A stretch of 27,347 nucleotides of DNA from a virus, in IMG/VR virus record IMGVR_UViG_3300001533_001964, positions 1-27,347 of that record; one strand, 5' to 3'. Position numbers and translations under genes: made by a program. How positions within the stretch are numbered: the stretch's first letter is position 1; every line of letters begins with the position of its first letter. Positions 1-7,525 of this stretch are shown here, one piece after another. The notes beneath the pieces were generated by a model, which was not told the origin of the DNA, ran no database searches, and saw only the letters and a program-made list of their open reading frames with translations.

Positions 1-121
1 TGTCTGTATATTGGCTTTTTAGCGACGTAAGGAAAGGACCATTAGGCTCGATTTCTTCCCAATCTTCCTCACCAAAAGGATCTACTTTATCTGGTTTATT
101 ATATATATTAAAATAAAAAAT
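1..121 (-). CDS. Partial leader-motif protein, runs off the left edge
   Basis: Reading the minus strand leftwards from just after the fucose synthase stop gives an open frame containing NKPDKVDPFGEEDWEEIEPN, the same DPFGEEDW motif that begins many plus-strand genes between 3276 and 5683. It continues NGPFLTSLKSQ, resembling the NGPF of the 34-residue ORF at 6266. No ATG lies between the upstream in-frame stop (near 127) and the motif; the first codons are ATA and ATT, so the start would be non-standard, or the gene is a decayed or frameshifted copy. The frame is open to the window edge. Function unknown. Confidence 0.5.
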   Translation of the reverse strand, partial: MFYFNIYNKPDKVDPFGEEDWEEIEPNGPFLTSLKSQYTD

Positions 122-2130
122 TATTTAAACAAGGGATGTTTTTCTAATAAATCGTGATAAGTCATTCGTATACCTTCTTCTATATCAATTGAATGTTTCC
201 AACCTAAATTATTTATCTTAGAAACATCTAATAGTTTTCTTGGTGTTCCGTCAGGTTTTTCGATATTCCAAATAATTTCCCCTTCATATCCAACTACATC
301 CTTTACAATTTCTGCGGTTTGTTTGATAGTAACATCTGTTCCTGTTCCTATATTTATATGCTCTGTATAATCTTCATAATTTAACATACAGAAAATCGTA
401 GCTTCAGCCATATCTTTTACATGTAAAAATTCACGCATCGGACTTCCTGTTCCCCAAAGTTCAACACTAGATTTTTCTAACTTCTTGGCTTCATGGAACT
501 TACGTATCATCGCAGGTAAGACATGAGATTTTTCTAAATCATAATTATCACACTGACCTATCCAATTAAACTTATTATTTCTACCAGCATATATTATATG
601 ATTTTTCTCAGTAGTTACACAATACACTTTTTCATTATCTATATTTTCAGACCACATATTTTTATATCCAACAAAAAGTTCATTCCTAACATCACCTCTA
701 TAAAATATCCTCCAACAACCATCATTATTAACATTACCAATTCTTATTCCTAATGTGAAACATAAATGTATAAAATCGTTTTTTAATTCATCAGATTTTG
801 TAGTGTACCTCCTATACCCCCTTGTACCATCACCTTTAATCAAGTTTTCAAAAACAACTTTCCTATATTCCAATGGTAATTCAAATATAAATTTGGGTAT
901 TTTTTTGTTTTTGGAACCAACACCAATTTCATTTCTTATAAATGTTTTAAATGATCTCGATGTGAAATAGAACGCAAAACTATCTTTTCCATAATAAATA
1001 CCCATTCTTTTTAATAAATTATCAATTTCTTCATAATAATCTGGATTTTTTAGTAGGCTTTGTGTTATTCTAATCTGACCACAATCTAATTTTGAATATT
1101 TTGTCTTCATTTTATCTACTATAGAACCTTCTGATACATACCACCCAATAAATTTACATAAATCCATCAAATCATAATCTGTGGGATAATATTTAAATCT
1201 ACTATGTTTACCATCTTTCATAAATCCATCATCCCTGATAATATTATATTCATCTTTAAAGTTTTTAAAATCTATATTTTTTTCTTTCCCTTCATAAATT
1301 GGTTTATGATGAGCTAAGAGTATACCACCTCTTTTTGACATTAACCTTTTTTTAAATATAGATGCATCCCTTTTGATGTAAGGATATTCTGTTCTAGTTT
1401 TAAAATATATCTTATGATCTGGTGTTACTTTAAAGTCACATGTTTTTGTTTTAAAATTCATAAATTCGTTTGTTGTTGTTATTTGATTTGATATAATTTT
1501 TTCAATTTCTACGTTATGATTTTTTGGATTTAATGTGTAAATATCATCTCCTATTTTACAATCTTTAATATTCTTAATACCATCTGGTGTCAATACATCT
1601 GTATCGGATGAAAAACAAGTTGACCCATACAAATTCGTTGGCATGAGTGATATAAACTTTGTTCCATATTGTTCATTGTATTTATTACACATTACGATCC
1701 CTGCTATTTTTGCAATTGCATAAGAAATATTCGTTTCCTCTAAATATCCACCTAACAATTCAGATTCTTTCATCGGTTGATTTGCAAATTTTGGATAGAC
1801 GCAACTCGATGCAAGAAATACTAATTTCTTAACTCCATATTTATATGCATAATGTATAATATTTAATTCTATCATTAAATTATTATAAATAAATTCAGCT
1901 GGATATGTAGAATTGGCAATTATACCACCAACTTTTGCGGCAGATAAAAATATATAATCTGGACGATGTTTCTTAAAAAACTTCTTTGTTTGTTTTTGAT
2001 TCATCAAATCCAATTTTTTATGACTTTTAGTGATTATATTCTTATAGCCTTGTTGTTTTAGTGTCTTTAGAATTTCACTACCCACCAAACCACGATGACC
2101 TGCAACAAAAATTTTACCATTTTTTTTCAT
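121..2130 (-). CDS. fcl: GDP-L-fucose synthase (GDP-4-keto-6-deoxy-mannose epimerase/reductase) interrupted by an intein
   Basis: Extended SDR enzyme that converts GDP-4-keto-6-deoxy-D-mannose to GDP-L-fucose with NADPH, a sugar donor for surface glycans. The N-extein (residues 1-171) has the dinucleotide-binding GxxGxxG (G11, G14, G17), the ASSCVYP strand (107-113) and the catalytic YxxxK (Y137, K141), then PTNLYG. The C-extein (527-669) resumes with [26 protein letters not shown] and NIGTGTD, all typical of Fcl. Residues 172-526 are an intein, so the spliced enzyme would be 314 residues, close to the usual length of about 320. The junction (GST plus C) is about one residue longer than the usual NLYGPxDN loop. 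It sits downstream of the hydrolase gene on the same strand. Family assignment is secure; activity depends on splicing. Confidence 0.93.
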   Translation of the reverse strand: MKKNGKIFVAGHRGLVGSEILKTLKQQGYKNIITKSHKKLDLMNQKQTKKFFKKHRPDYIFLSAAKVGGIIANSTYPAEFIYNNLMIELNIIHYAYKYGVKKLVFLASSCVYPKFANQPMKESELLGGYLEETNISYAIAKIAGIVMCNKYNEQYGTKFISLMPTNLYGSTCFSSDTDVLTPDGIKNIKDCKIGDDIYTLNPKNHNVEIEKIISNQITTTNEFMNFKTKTCDFKVTPDHKIYFKTRTEYPYIKRDASIFKKRLMSKRGGILLAHHKPIYEGKEKNIDFKNFKDEYNIIRDDGFMKDGKHSRFKYYPTDYDLMDLCKFIGWYVSEGSIVDKMKTKYSKLDCGQIRITQSLLKNPDYYEEIDNLLKRMGIYYGKDSFAFYFTSRSFKTFIRNEIGVGSKNKKIPKFIFELPLEYRKVVFENLIKGDGTRGYRRYTTKSDELKNDFIHLCFTLGIRIGNVNNDGCWRIFYRGDVRNELFVGYKNMWSENIDNEKVYCVTTEKNHIIYAGRNNKFNWIGQCDNYDLEKSHVLPAMIRKFHEAKKLEKSSVELWGTGSPMREFLHVKDMAEATIFCMLNYEDYTEHINIGTGTDVTIKQTAEIVKDVVGYEGEIIWNIEKPDGTPRKLLDVSKINNLGWKHSIDIEEGIRMTYHDLLEKHPLFK
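553..1617 (-). mobile_element. LAGLIDADG intein within fucose synthase, with C-terminal Gln
   Basis: Protein residues 172-526 (355 aa) have intein blocks in order. Block A begins at C172 ([17 protein letters not shown]). Block B is KVTPDHKIY with the TxxH pattern around 236-239. Two LAGLIDADG-type endonuclease motifs follow: [12 protein letters not shown] (about 325-336) and [10 protein letters not shown] (about 427-436). Block F is [16 protein letters not shown] (501-516). The C-terminus reads NKFNWIGQ followed by C527 as the +1 nucleophile. The last residue is Gln, not the usual Asn, and the penultimate residue is Gly, not His. Gln-ending inteins are known but rare. The element splits the extein beside the substrate-binding loop after PTNLYG, a conserved-site insertion typical of inteins. 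Confidence 0.92.
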
Positions 2131-2192
2131 AAGTTTTTTCTTTTTTATAACTAAAAAATAGGAAAATGTTGAAAATAAAAAAAGGAGGGTCT

Positions 2193-2747
2193 TTATTTTA
2201 AATATAAATTATAAAATTTATCAAAATATTTCTCAAAAACATCTGGTGGAACCCAGTGAGACATACCATCTTCTACATACATTTTATTGCCTAACTTAAA
2301 GAAATTTCTACTTTGTAAAAATTCTAAAGATAAATGAAAATCTACACCTCTTCTAATCTTTAAATCTCTATTTCCTATTAAAACCATTTGTTTATTAAAG
2401 GTTGGAGCATCATAAAATTGTTTTGGCATTTTCTGAATATTTGGAGCCTCACTTGTTTTTGCAAGAGCCGGAACTAACATAAGAGCTGGAATTCTATAAT
2501 AATTAGATAAATAAAAAGCCATATAACCACCAGCGGAATTGCCAACTATTGCATCTATCTTATTATTTTGAATTTCTTTATTAACGGTGTTAAATAAACT
2601 AGGATCTGAATACCACATAGCAACTGGTGTTATTATATTATCACCATATTTAGCCATTATTTCAACTTTATCACTAACTTCAAAAGGTATCACTTTCCCT
2701 TCTTCGTCGATTTCTCTTCTCGATCCTTGTATACTTAAAATATTCAT
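2193..2747 (-). CDS. YqiA-like alpha/beta hydrolase (putative esterase)
   Basis: A 184-residue single-domain alpha/beta hydrolase of the small YqiA/UPF0227 type. The nucleophile elbow is VGNSAGG, with Ser71 in a GxSxG context. The likely acid is D128 in LIGNRDLKI and the catalytic His is H164 in GMSHWVPP, so a full Ser-Asp-His triad is visible in the expected order. The start MNILSIQGS fits the short first strand seen in this family, where the oxyanion loop follows it. No signal peptide or membrane segment, so it should be cytosolic. Substrate unknown. It precedes the fucose synthase on the same strand with a 62-base gap. Confidence 0.75.
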   Translation of the reverse strand: MNILSIQGSRREIDEEGKVIPFEVSDKVEIMAKYGDNIITPVAMWYSDPSLFNTVNKEIQNNKIDAIVGNSAGGYMAFYLSNYYRIPALMLVPALAKTSEAPNIQKMPKQFYDAPTFNKQMVLIGNRDLKIRRGVDFHLSLEFLQSRNFFKLGNKMYVEDGMSHWVPPDVFEKYFDKFYNLYLK

Positions 2748-2763
2748 ATTTTTATATATTAAA

Positions 2764-2796
2764 TTAAAAAGGGGGATTTTTTTGTCCCCCTTTCTT
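2764..2796 (-). terminator. Rho-independent terminator
   Basis: A perfect 9-bp stem (AAAGGGGGA at 2768-2776 with TCCCCCTTT at 2785-2793) encloses an 8-base loop. On the minus strand it is followed by TTTTTAATTT, so it best ends transcripts arriving from the right, over the GC-rich island, just before the hydrolase gene. On the plus strand the trailing tract is weaker (TTTCTT), so it may work partly in both directions. Confidence 0.75.
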
Positions 2797-2797
2797 C

Positions 2798-2880
2798 ATG
2801 ATACCGTACCATCGGGATTTATTGTACGAGGCAGCGACTGACACTTATGTCGACCCTATCGACTCCCCATACATCCTAAA
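2798..2880. other. GC-rich, hairpin-dense island; possible small RNA or gene remnant
   Basis: About 50% G+C over 2801-2870, against a clearly AT-rich background. Three short perfect stems lie in a row: CGTAC/GTACG (2805-2809 with 2824-2828), GACA/TGTC (2840-2843 with 2848-2851) and GTCGA/TCGAC (2849-2853 with 2859-2863); the last two overlap and exclude each other. On the minus strand the island leads straight into the terminator, as a short terminated RNA would. An open plus-strand frame (from ATG 2798) crosses it but overlaps the zinc-ribbon gene out of frame. No tRNA cloverleaf can be drawn on either strand. Function unknown. Confidence 0.4.
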
Positions 2881-2940
2881 CCTATATAGTAAAATTTACA
2901 ACAAAAAATATTTAATATATAAGAAAAAAGATAAAAAAAT

Positions 2941-3276
2941 ATGGGTGAATTATTCTTTGATAAAGCTGGCGGTTCTTTTAGTAAAATGTTTCCTATTACT
3001 ACATTAAACAATCTTTATGTTTATTATTTATGTGATAATTGTGGTGCTCTTTATCGTGTTTTCAATCAAACAGAAGCTCGATGTGCTTATTGTGGTCAAA
3101 ACGATCTGAAAATGATATCAGAAGATGCTTATTACAATGAACTTAAAACCCGTTTAGAACCAGATGAATGGGAAGACGCCTTGAAAGAAAGAGAAAAAGA
3201 ATCCCATACAGATGTAGATCTTTATCGATTGGGTATAAATAAAACAATACAAGACATTAAAAGAAATACAAACTAA
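2941..3276 (+). CDS. Small zinc-ribbon protein
   Basis: A 111-residue protein with two CxxC knuckles, CDNCG (C31, C34) and CAYCG (C48, C51), spaced as in a zinc ribbon. A charged, helical C-terminal half follows, rich in E, D and K (RLEPDEWEDALKEREKE). No enzyme motif is visible. The stop overlaps the next start (TAATG at 3274-3278), so the genes are probably translationally coupled. It is the first gene of the plus-strand run that carries the leader-motif family but lacks the leader itself. Zinc binding is a strong inference from the cysteines; the role is unknown. Confidence 0.75.
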   Translation: MGELFFDKAGGSFSKMFPITTLNNLYVYYLCDNCGALYRVFNQTEARCAYCGQNDLKMISEDAYYNELKTRLEPDEWEDALKEREKESHTDVDLYRLGINKTIQDIKRNTN

Positions 3277-3671
3277 TGAAATATTTAAGAAAATTTGAAA
3301 ATATAAAGATTGATCCTTTTGAAGATGAGTTTGAATGGGAAGAATACGATCTGGAAGGAAATAATATTGGAGAAAAAGATTTAGAGGATATACTGAATCT
3401 TATTGATGAAATTGTTGAAAAACATGGATATTCTAAATATGAACCTAAAGATTTTAATATAGGTGATTTTTTAGGTCAAGATGGGATAACATCAAGAACA
3501 ATAACTATTTTTGAAAGTGAAGATAAAAACGCTAAAAGAGTTTTTGCTATAGAAATATTCTTTGATAAAAATAAAAGTACTGGATATTCCATAAGTTATT
3601 ATGATAAAAATATGCACATAATAAAAGGTAGATTGGATATTATAAAAATGTTATTGAAAGAACAATTATGA
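3276..3671 (+). CDS. Leader-motif protein, 131 aa, unknown function
   Basis: Begins MKYLRKFENIKIDPF followed by an acidic stretch (EDEFEWEE), the shared leader of this region, then an unrelated body of about 105 residues. The body looks like a small alpha/beta fold (DILNLIDEIVEKHGYSKYEP, then alternating strands such as RTITIFES and RVFAIEIFF). No catalytic motif recognised. It overlaps the previous stop by one base and the next start by four bases (ATGA at 3668-3671), indicating coupled translation in one transcript. Confidence 0.75.
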   Translation: MKYLRKFENIKIDPFEDEFEWEEYDLEGNNIGEKDLEDILNLIDEIVEKHGYSKYEPKDFNIGDFLGQDGITSRTITIFESEDKNAKRVFAIEIFFDKNKSTGYSISYYDKNMHIIKGRLDIIKMLLKEQL

Positions 3672-4681
3672 AGTACTTAAAATATTTTGAAAATATGGAG
3701 ATTGATCCCTTCGGTGAAGAAGATTGGGATGAAAAGGAATTGTATGGTATGGATTTTTATTTATCTGAAGATCAATATCCTGTATATTCTTCTGGCGAAC
3801 CATTTAAAGCGCCATGGACTGGTAAAAATTGGGTTTTAATAAAAAAGAATAATGTTTATTATATAATAGGTGAAATGAGATTTACAAATTCAGATTTCTT
3901 TATGTTTTACAGTGATTTTAGATCCATAGAAAATAATAATCTAAAAGAATATGATGATGAAATAAAAAGAATATTGAATGATGTAGAAAAGAATCTGGTG
4001 GTTGATGAATTAACAAAAAACTTTAAAATGTATAGAAGATTTGGTAATACCGAGCATTATATAGATATGATCAATAAATTTGTAAATGAAAATATGGATG
4101 TTGATCCCTTTGGTGAAGAAGATTGGAATGAAAATGACATTTATGGAATTAAATGGAAAGATTATTATCTTTTCAAGAAAGATAAAAACCCCAGTGGTAA
4201 ATATGCTACAGTTAATGGGAAAACTATAGCTTTTTATTTTATTCCAGCGATATTTCGACCATTAAAATCTATGGGATTTCCAGGAAATCGGTTGAAAAGA
4301 GGAATTAATGTACAAGTCCTTGAAGATGGAGAATTTCGATATGTTGATAGAACCTTTCGCACAGGAGAATCAGCTCAGAATTATATAGAAAAGTGGTGGG
4401 AAAGCCAAAATAAAGAAGATTATTTTGATTATTTGAACGAAAATATGGATGTTGATCCATTTCAAGAAGAAGATTGGGATGAAAAGGAAAATAAAAAAAT
4501 GCCTTTTCGTTCAATGTATACAATAGGTGAGACTTGTCCATGTGGTCAGGAAGCTTATCATAAAATATCAGAAATCATTTTTGATGACGACCCATTACCA
4601 CATAGACATCCATATACTATGTATGTATGTGACGATTGTTTTCAAAAAATAATGAGACCTCGAGGAATATGGAACATATAA
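3668..4681 (+). CDS. Triple-module leader-motif protein with a C-terminal zinc ribbon
   Basis: A 337-residue protein containing the leader motif three times: at the N-terminus (MKYLKYFENMEIDPFGEEDW), at about 137-155 (KFVNENMDVDPFGEEDWNE) and at about 254-272 (DYLNENMDVDPFQEEDWDE). Each copy precedes a different body: module 1 about 115 residues, module 2 about 100 with GINVQVLEDGEFRYVDR, and module 3 about 65 ending in a CxC...CxxC zinc ribbon (C290, C292, C321, C324). Neighbouring genes carry the same leader once each, so this looks like three such genes fused in frame, or a polyprotein. It overlaps the upstream stop (ATGA) and the downstream nucleotidase start. Function unknown. Confidence 0.78.
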   Translation: MKYLKYFENMEIDPFGEEDWDEKELYGMDFYLSEDQYPVYSSGEPFKAPWTGKNWVLIKKNNVYYIIGEMRFTNSDFFMFYSDFRSIENNNLKEYDDEIKRILNDVEKNLVVDELTKNFKMYRRFGNTEHYIDMINKFVNENMDVDPFGEEDWNENDIYGIKWKDYYLFKKDKNPSGKYATVNGKTIAFYFIPAIFRPLKSMGFPGNRLKRGINVQVLEDGEFRYVDRTFRTGESAQNYIEKWWESQNKEDYFDYLNENMDVDPFQEEDWDEKENKKMPFRSMYTIGETCPCGQEAYHKISEIIFDDDPLPHRHPYTMYVCDDCFQKIMRPRGIWNI

Positions 4682-5193
4682 AAGAATTTTCAATCACGGT
4701 TAATATCGTTTTAGGAGTTGATGTAGATGGTGTGCAGAATGACTTTGTTAATGGGTATTTTGATGTTTATGCTAAAAATTTCCCAGATAAGAAATTTGAT
4801 AGAAATGTAGATGATTGGTTTTTCTACGAAAAAGTTGATTTGGATGGTAAAGATCCTTTAGAATATTTTCTTAAAACAAGAGCTGAAGGATTTGAATATT
4901 CCAATCCTTATGATGGTGCACCCGAAGCTATGAAAAGAATATATAAATGGTGTAAAGATAACAATATTGTATTAAAAATAATAACAAATCAACCAACACA
5001 ACAAGCCAAAGAGAATGTTATTGAATGGTTAAAAAGATACAATATACCATATGATGATTTAATATTTGCAAAGGAAAGATATAAATTTGATAATTGTGAT
5101 ATATTAATAGATGATTCACATTTGGTTATTAATGAAAAACCAAATAATAAAGTATCAATAAAAGTAAATAGGGGATGGAATAAAGGAAGTTAA
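4669..5193 (+). CDS. 5'(3')-deoxyribonucleotidase-like HAD phosphatase
   Basis: A HAD-superfamily phosphatase of the NT5C type, which removes phosphate from deoxyribonucleoside monophosphates; such genes are common in large phages. Motif I is GVDVDGV (nucleophile D18, acid D20), motif II is KIITNQ (T106), and motif III includes a basic residue near K136 and the pair ILIDDS (D148, D149). ATG 4669 is chosen over an upstream TTG at 4636 because the TTG extension lies inside the previous gene. The protein ends at 174 residues in NRGWNKGS. The +1 frame carries on with plausible coding sequence (KSDIDVNELKDLTEDDLFYA) up to the next gene, so the C-terminus may be cut by a frameshift near 5166-5190. 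Confidence 0.82.
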   Translation: MEHIKEFSITVNIVLGVDVDGVQNDFVNGYFDVYAKNFPDKKFDRNVDDWFFYEKVDLDGKDPLEYFLKTRAEGFEYSNPYDGAPEAMKRIYKWCKDNNIVLKIITNQPTQQAKENVIEWLKRYNIPYDDLIFAKERYKFDNCDILIDDSHLVINEKPNNKVSIKVNRGWNKGS

Positions 5194-5281
5194 ATCAGAT
5201 ATTGATGTAAATGAACTAAAAGATTTGACAGAAGATGACTTATTTTACGCTTTGAATTTATATAAGAAAAGGAATAAAATC

Positions 5282-5683
5282 ATGGAACACATAAAAAAAA
5301 TGAAATATCTAAAATACTTTGAAAATATAGATATTGACCCATTTGGTGAAGAGGATTGGAATGAAAAAGAATTTCATTTCCCTTTCAGAAATCCATCCAT
5401 AAATGGAGATATATTATTAGTGGATTATGGGAGTCCTGAATACACCTTATCATCACCATTTCTTATAGAAGAATATGATGAAAAAAATTATCGAGTTATG
5501 TTATATAATAGATTTGTGTGGAATCTATTTGGTTCTCCTGGTTTTTATCCTATTGATGAATCAACATATAAAGTTATTAGAGAAGATCATCTGCAGATAA
5601 ATATATTCGAAAATGGTAGATGGGAAAAGATATCATATTCTAGACTTCCTGAAGATATTAAAAAAAAAATTGTGTTAAAATGA
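5282..5683 (+). CDS. Leader-motif protein, 133 aa, unknown function
   Basis: Starts MEHIKKMKYLKYFENIDIDPF then GEEDWNE, nearly identical to the leader of the gene at 3668. ATG 5282 is preceded by AAAAGGAATAAAATC, a usable ribosome site; the inner ATG at 5300, the exact leader start, is an alternative. The body (about 105 residues) has strand-rich segments such as GDILLVDYGSPEYTL and NYRVMLYNRFVW. The frame is open upstream to about 5166, where it reads as a possible continuation of the nucleotidase. The stop overlaps the next start (ATGA at 5680-5683). Function unknown. Confidence 0.75.
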   Translation: MEHIKKMKYLKYFENIDIDPFGEEDWNEKEFHFPFRNPSINGDILLVDYGSPEYTLSSPFLIEEYDEKNYRVMLYNRFVWNLFGSPGFYPIDESTYKVIREDHLQINIFENGRWEKISYSRLPEDIKKKIVLK

Positions 5684-6249
5684 AATATCTAAAAACATAC
5701 GAAGCAATAGATTGGAACGAAGAATGGGAAGATGAACCAGAATATTCAGAATCAACACATTTGGATACATATTCCGATGCAGAATTGGCAGATCACGGGT
5801 GGACAAGAGACGATGTAAATTATTTTAGAGATGAAATATTAGAATTAAATAAATGTTGGAAAAATACACATAGAGATATGAGAGTAGAATTTTTAAATAA
5901 ATGGTCTGGTATATCAAGAAAAGAAGCTTATGAAATAGATCCAGATGATGGAGATATAGGTGGATATCCATTAGAATTATTAGATGAAAATTTAATAGAT
6001 CACATAAGAAAATATTGTAAAAGTGTGGAAAAGAATAAATTTAACGCGGAAAAAGAAGCTAAAGAAATATACAATCGTTTTTGGGATGAATCGGATTGTA
6101 ATTATGATGAAGAGCCTGAAGATCTGATAGATAAGAGTGAATATATATTAGATCATATGAGAGATATATATGCTGATAATTATACGGATGATCAGTGGGA
6201 TGAAATTGAAGATATATTAAAAATTGATTATCTGATAAATTTAGATTAA
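5680..6249 (+). CDS. Acidic leader-motif protein, 189 aa, unknown function
   Basis: Begins MKYLKTYEAIDWNEEWEDEP, a diverged form of the shared leader that keeps MKYLK, an aromatic-Glu pair and an acidic Trp-containing stretch. The rest is highly acidic and mostly helical, rich in D, E and Y (SECDN-type runs such as DESDCNYDEEPEDLIDKSEY), with no recognised domain, membrane segment or cysteine cluster. It overlaps the previous gene by four bases. Charge and leader suggest the same class as its neighbours; a specific role cannot be assigned. Confidence 0.75.
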   Translation: MKYLKTYEAIDWNEEWEDEPEYSESTHLDTYSDAELADHGWTRDDVNYFRDEILELNKCWKNTHRDMRVEFLNKWSGISRKEAYEIDPDDGDIGGYPLELLDENLIDHIRKYCKSVEKNKFNAEKEAKEIYNRFWDESDCNYDEEPEDLIDKSEYILDHMRDIYADNYTDDQWDEIEDILKIDYLINLD

Positions 6250-6265
6250 AAAAAACTAAAATTCT

Positions 6266-6370
6266 ATGAAGTACTTAAAACGATACGAAGCAATAGATTT
6301 TGATCAGGATTTTGACTTAGATCCAAACCTGAACGCAAATGGTCCTTTTCGATTAATAAAAGATTGGTAG
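6266..6370 (+). CDS. 34-aa leader-only small ORF
   Basis: Encodes MKYLKRYEAIDFDQDFDLDP followed by NLNANGPFRLIKDW and a TAG stop. The first ten residues match the leader of the preceding gene (MKYLKTYEAID), and NGPF recurs in the fragment at the left edge of the window. There is essentially no body after the leader. It lies in the same run, 16 bases after the previous stop and 2 bases before the next ATG. It is either a genuine mini-protein or the stump of a truncated family member. Confidence 0.55.
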   Translation: MKYLKRYEAIDFDQDFDLDPNLNANGPFRLIKDW

Positions 6371-6372
6371 AT

Positions 6373-7242
6373 ATGAAGTACTTAAAATATTTTGAAAATA
6401 AAATAAATCTAAACGATTACATAACAAACGATGATATCGAAATTACAGACATCGAATTGGTAAATAAAATATCATTATTTATTTTGAATATTTTCAAAAG
6501 AAAAAAATGGAAAGGGATTGTGATAATTCCCCAACAGACAAAAATATTATCATTCATTAAAAAAGGAGATGAGATTAAAATATATTTCAAAAAAAACATT
6601 TATAGATCTTATTTTTCTTATTACAAAAAACCCAATGAAAAATACACTTATATACTAGCCTTCAATAAACTAGATATTAGTACAATTCACCATGAAGTAA
6701 AACATCTTATAAATTTCGATAATGATATAAATGCAGACTCACACATAGATACATTTACCATAACCGATACTACAAAATACAAAAATGATAGAGATATTAA
6801 AGAATTTATATTTTTAATGACTATTTGCTTATCGAGTGAAATGTCTTCGATTATAAATGAAATAACTTACGAATTAAAATATAAAATAAAACCAAAGAAA
6901 ATTGGAGATTTATCAAAAAATGAATTTTATAAATGGTATGATTACATAATTTATGATGATATGTATGGAGATAATATCATTACAAAATTAAAAAAATCCA
7001 AATCCTTCAGAAGAATATTTTTTTCAAAATTATTATATTCATTAGATAATATCGATGATATTAAAACAAAAAATAATATTTTTAGAAAAGTTCTAGGGAT
7101 GTCACCCACCATAGACTATGATAAAAAAATATCACAAAAAGATGCTGATGAATTATCAAAAAAATGGATTGATTATCTAAAAAGAAGAGCCATATTGGCT
7201 ACAAATATCATTAAAAAATTTTTTTATGAAAAAAAATTTTAA
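6373..7242 (+). CDS. Leader-motif protein with an HExxH putative metallopeptidase motif
   Basis: A 289-residue, very Lys/Ile-rich protein starting MKYLKYFENKINLNDY. ATG 6373 is preferred to the upstream in-frame TTG at 6364 because it begins exactly at the leader. The motif STIHHEVKHLINF contains H107-E108-x-x-H111, the zinc-binding signature of zincin peptidases, within a predicted helix; a later D/H-rich stretch (NDINADSHID, about 117-126) could supply a further ligand. The C-terminal half is helical with no recognised domain. HExxH can occur by chance, so peptidase activity is only a proposal. It closes the leader-motif run; the next genes lie on the other strand. Confidence 0.7.
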   Translation: MKYLKYFENKINLNDYITNDDIEITDIELVNKISLFILNIFKRKKWKGIVIIPQQTKILSFIKKGDEIKIYFKKNIYRSYFSYYKKPNEKYTYILAFNKLDISTIHHEVKHLINFDNDINADSHIDTFTITDTTKYKNDRDIKEFIFLMTICLSSEMSSIINEITYELKYKIKPKKIGDLSKNEFYKWYDYIIYDDMYGDNIITKLKKSKSFRRIFFSKLLYSLDNIDDIKTKNNIFRKVLGMSPTIDYDKKISQKDADELSKKWIDYLKRRAILATNIIKKFFYEKKF

Positions 7243-7243
7243 T

Positions 7244-7465
7244 TTATTTATTTTCCATCTTCTTTTTTGGTGGCACAATTACCATAATTATAAGTGCGAT
7301 AATTGCCATAAAATCAATCCACCAAAGACTATAAATATCAACATATGAACTAGTTAGCCCAACTAATATACCAATTAAAACGGCTGCTCCTACAGGAATA
7401 AGTGAATACCATTTCCATCCCTTAATCCAAGCAAAAATTGTTAAAATAATTTCAATAATAATCAT
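7244..7465 (-). CDS. Small membrane protein, 73 aa
   Basis: Two or three hydrophobic helices: IIIEIILTIFAWI (2-14), then SLIPVGAAVLIGILVGL (21-37), then IDFMAIIALIIMVIV (50-64), followed by a positively charged tail (PPKKKMENK) that should stay in the cytoplasm. No family recognised. Its stop lies two bases from the convergent HExxH gene. An inner-membrane location is likely; the role is unknown. Confidence 0.65.
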   Translation of the reverse strand: MIIIEIILTIFAWIKGWKWYSLIPVGAAVLIGILVGLTSSYVDIYSLWWIDFMAIIALIIMVIVPPKKKMENK

Positions 7466-7525
7466 AAATAATGTTTTTTTAGTTTAATCAAATATAATTT
7501 GTATAATATAAAAAACAAAAAAAAA

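Noticed and set aside
2798-2880. tRNA gene in the GC-rich island
   Set aside because: No acceptor stem, T-loop (TTCRANY) or anticodon arm can be formed on either strand.
2798-3007. Plus-strand open frame of 69 codons across the GC-rich island
   Set aside because: It overlaps the well-supported zinc-ribbon gene out of frame, and its second half is low-complexity Lys/Tyr/Ile. Only the first 28 codons look protein-like, so it is treated as island sequence.
4636-4668. TTG start for the nucleotidase
   Set aside because: The extension lies wholly within the preceding gene and adds residues not needed by the HAD fold; ATG 4669 is better.
5680-6249. Acidic DNA-mimic anti-restriction protein
   Set aside because: It is acidic enough, but similar acidity runs through the leader family, and there is no match to a known DNA mimic.
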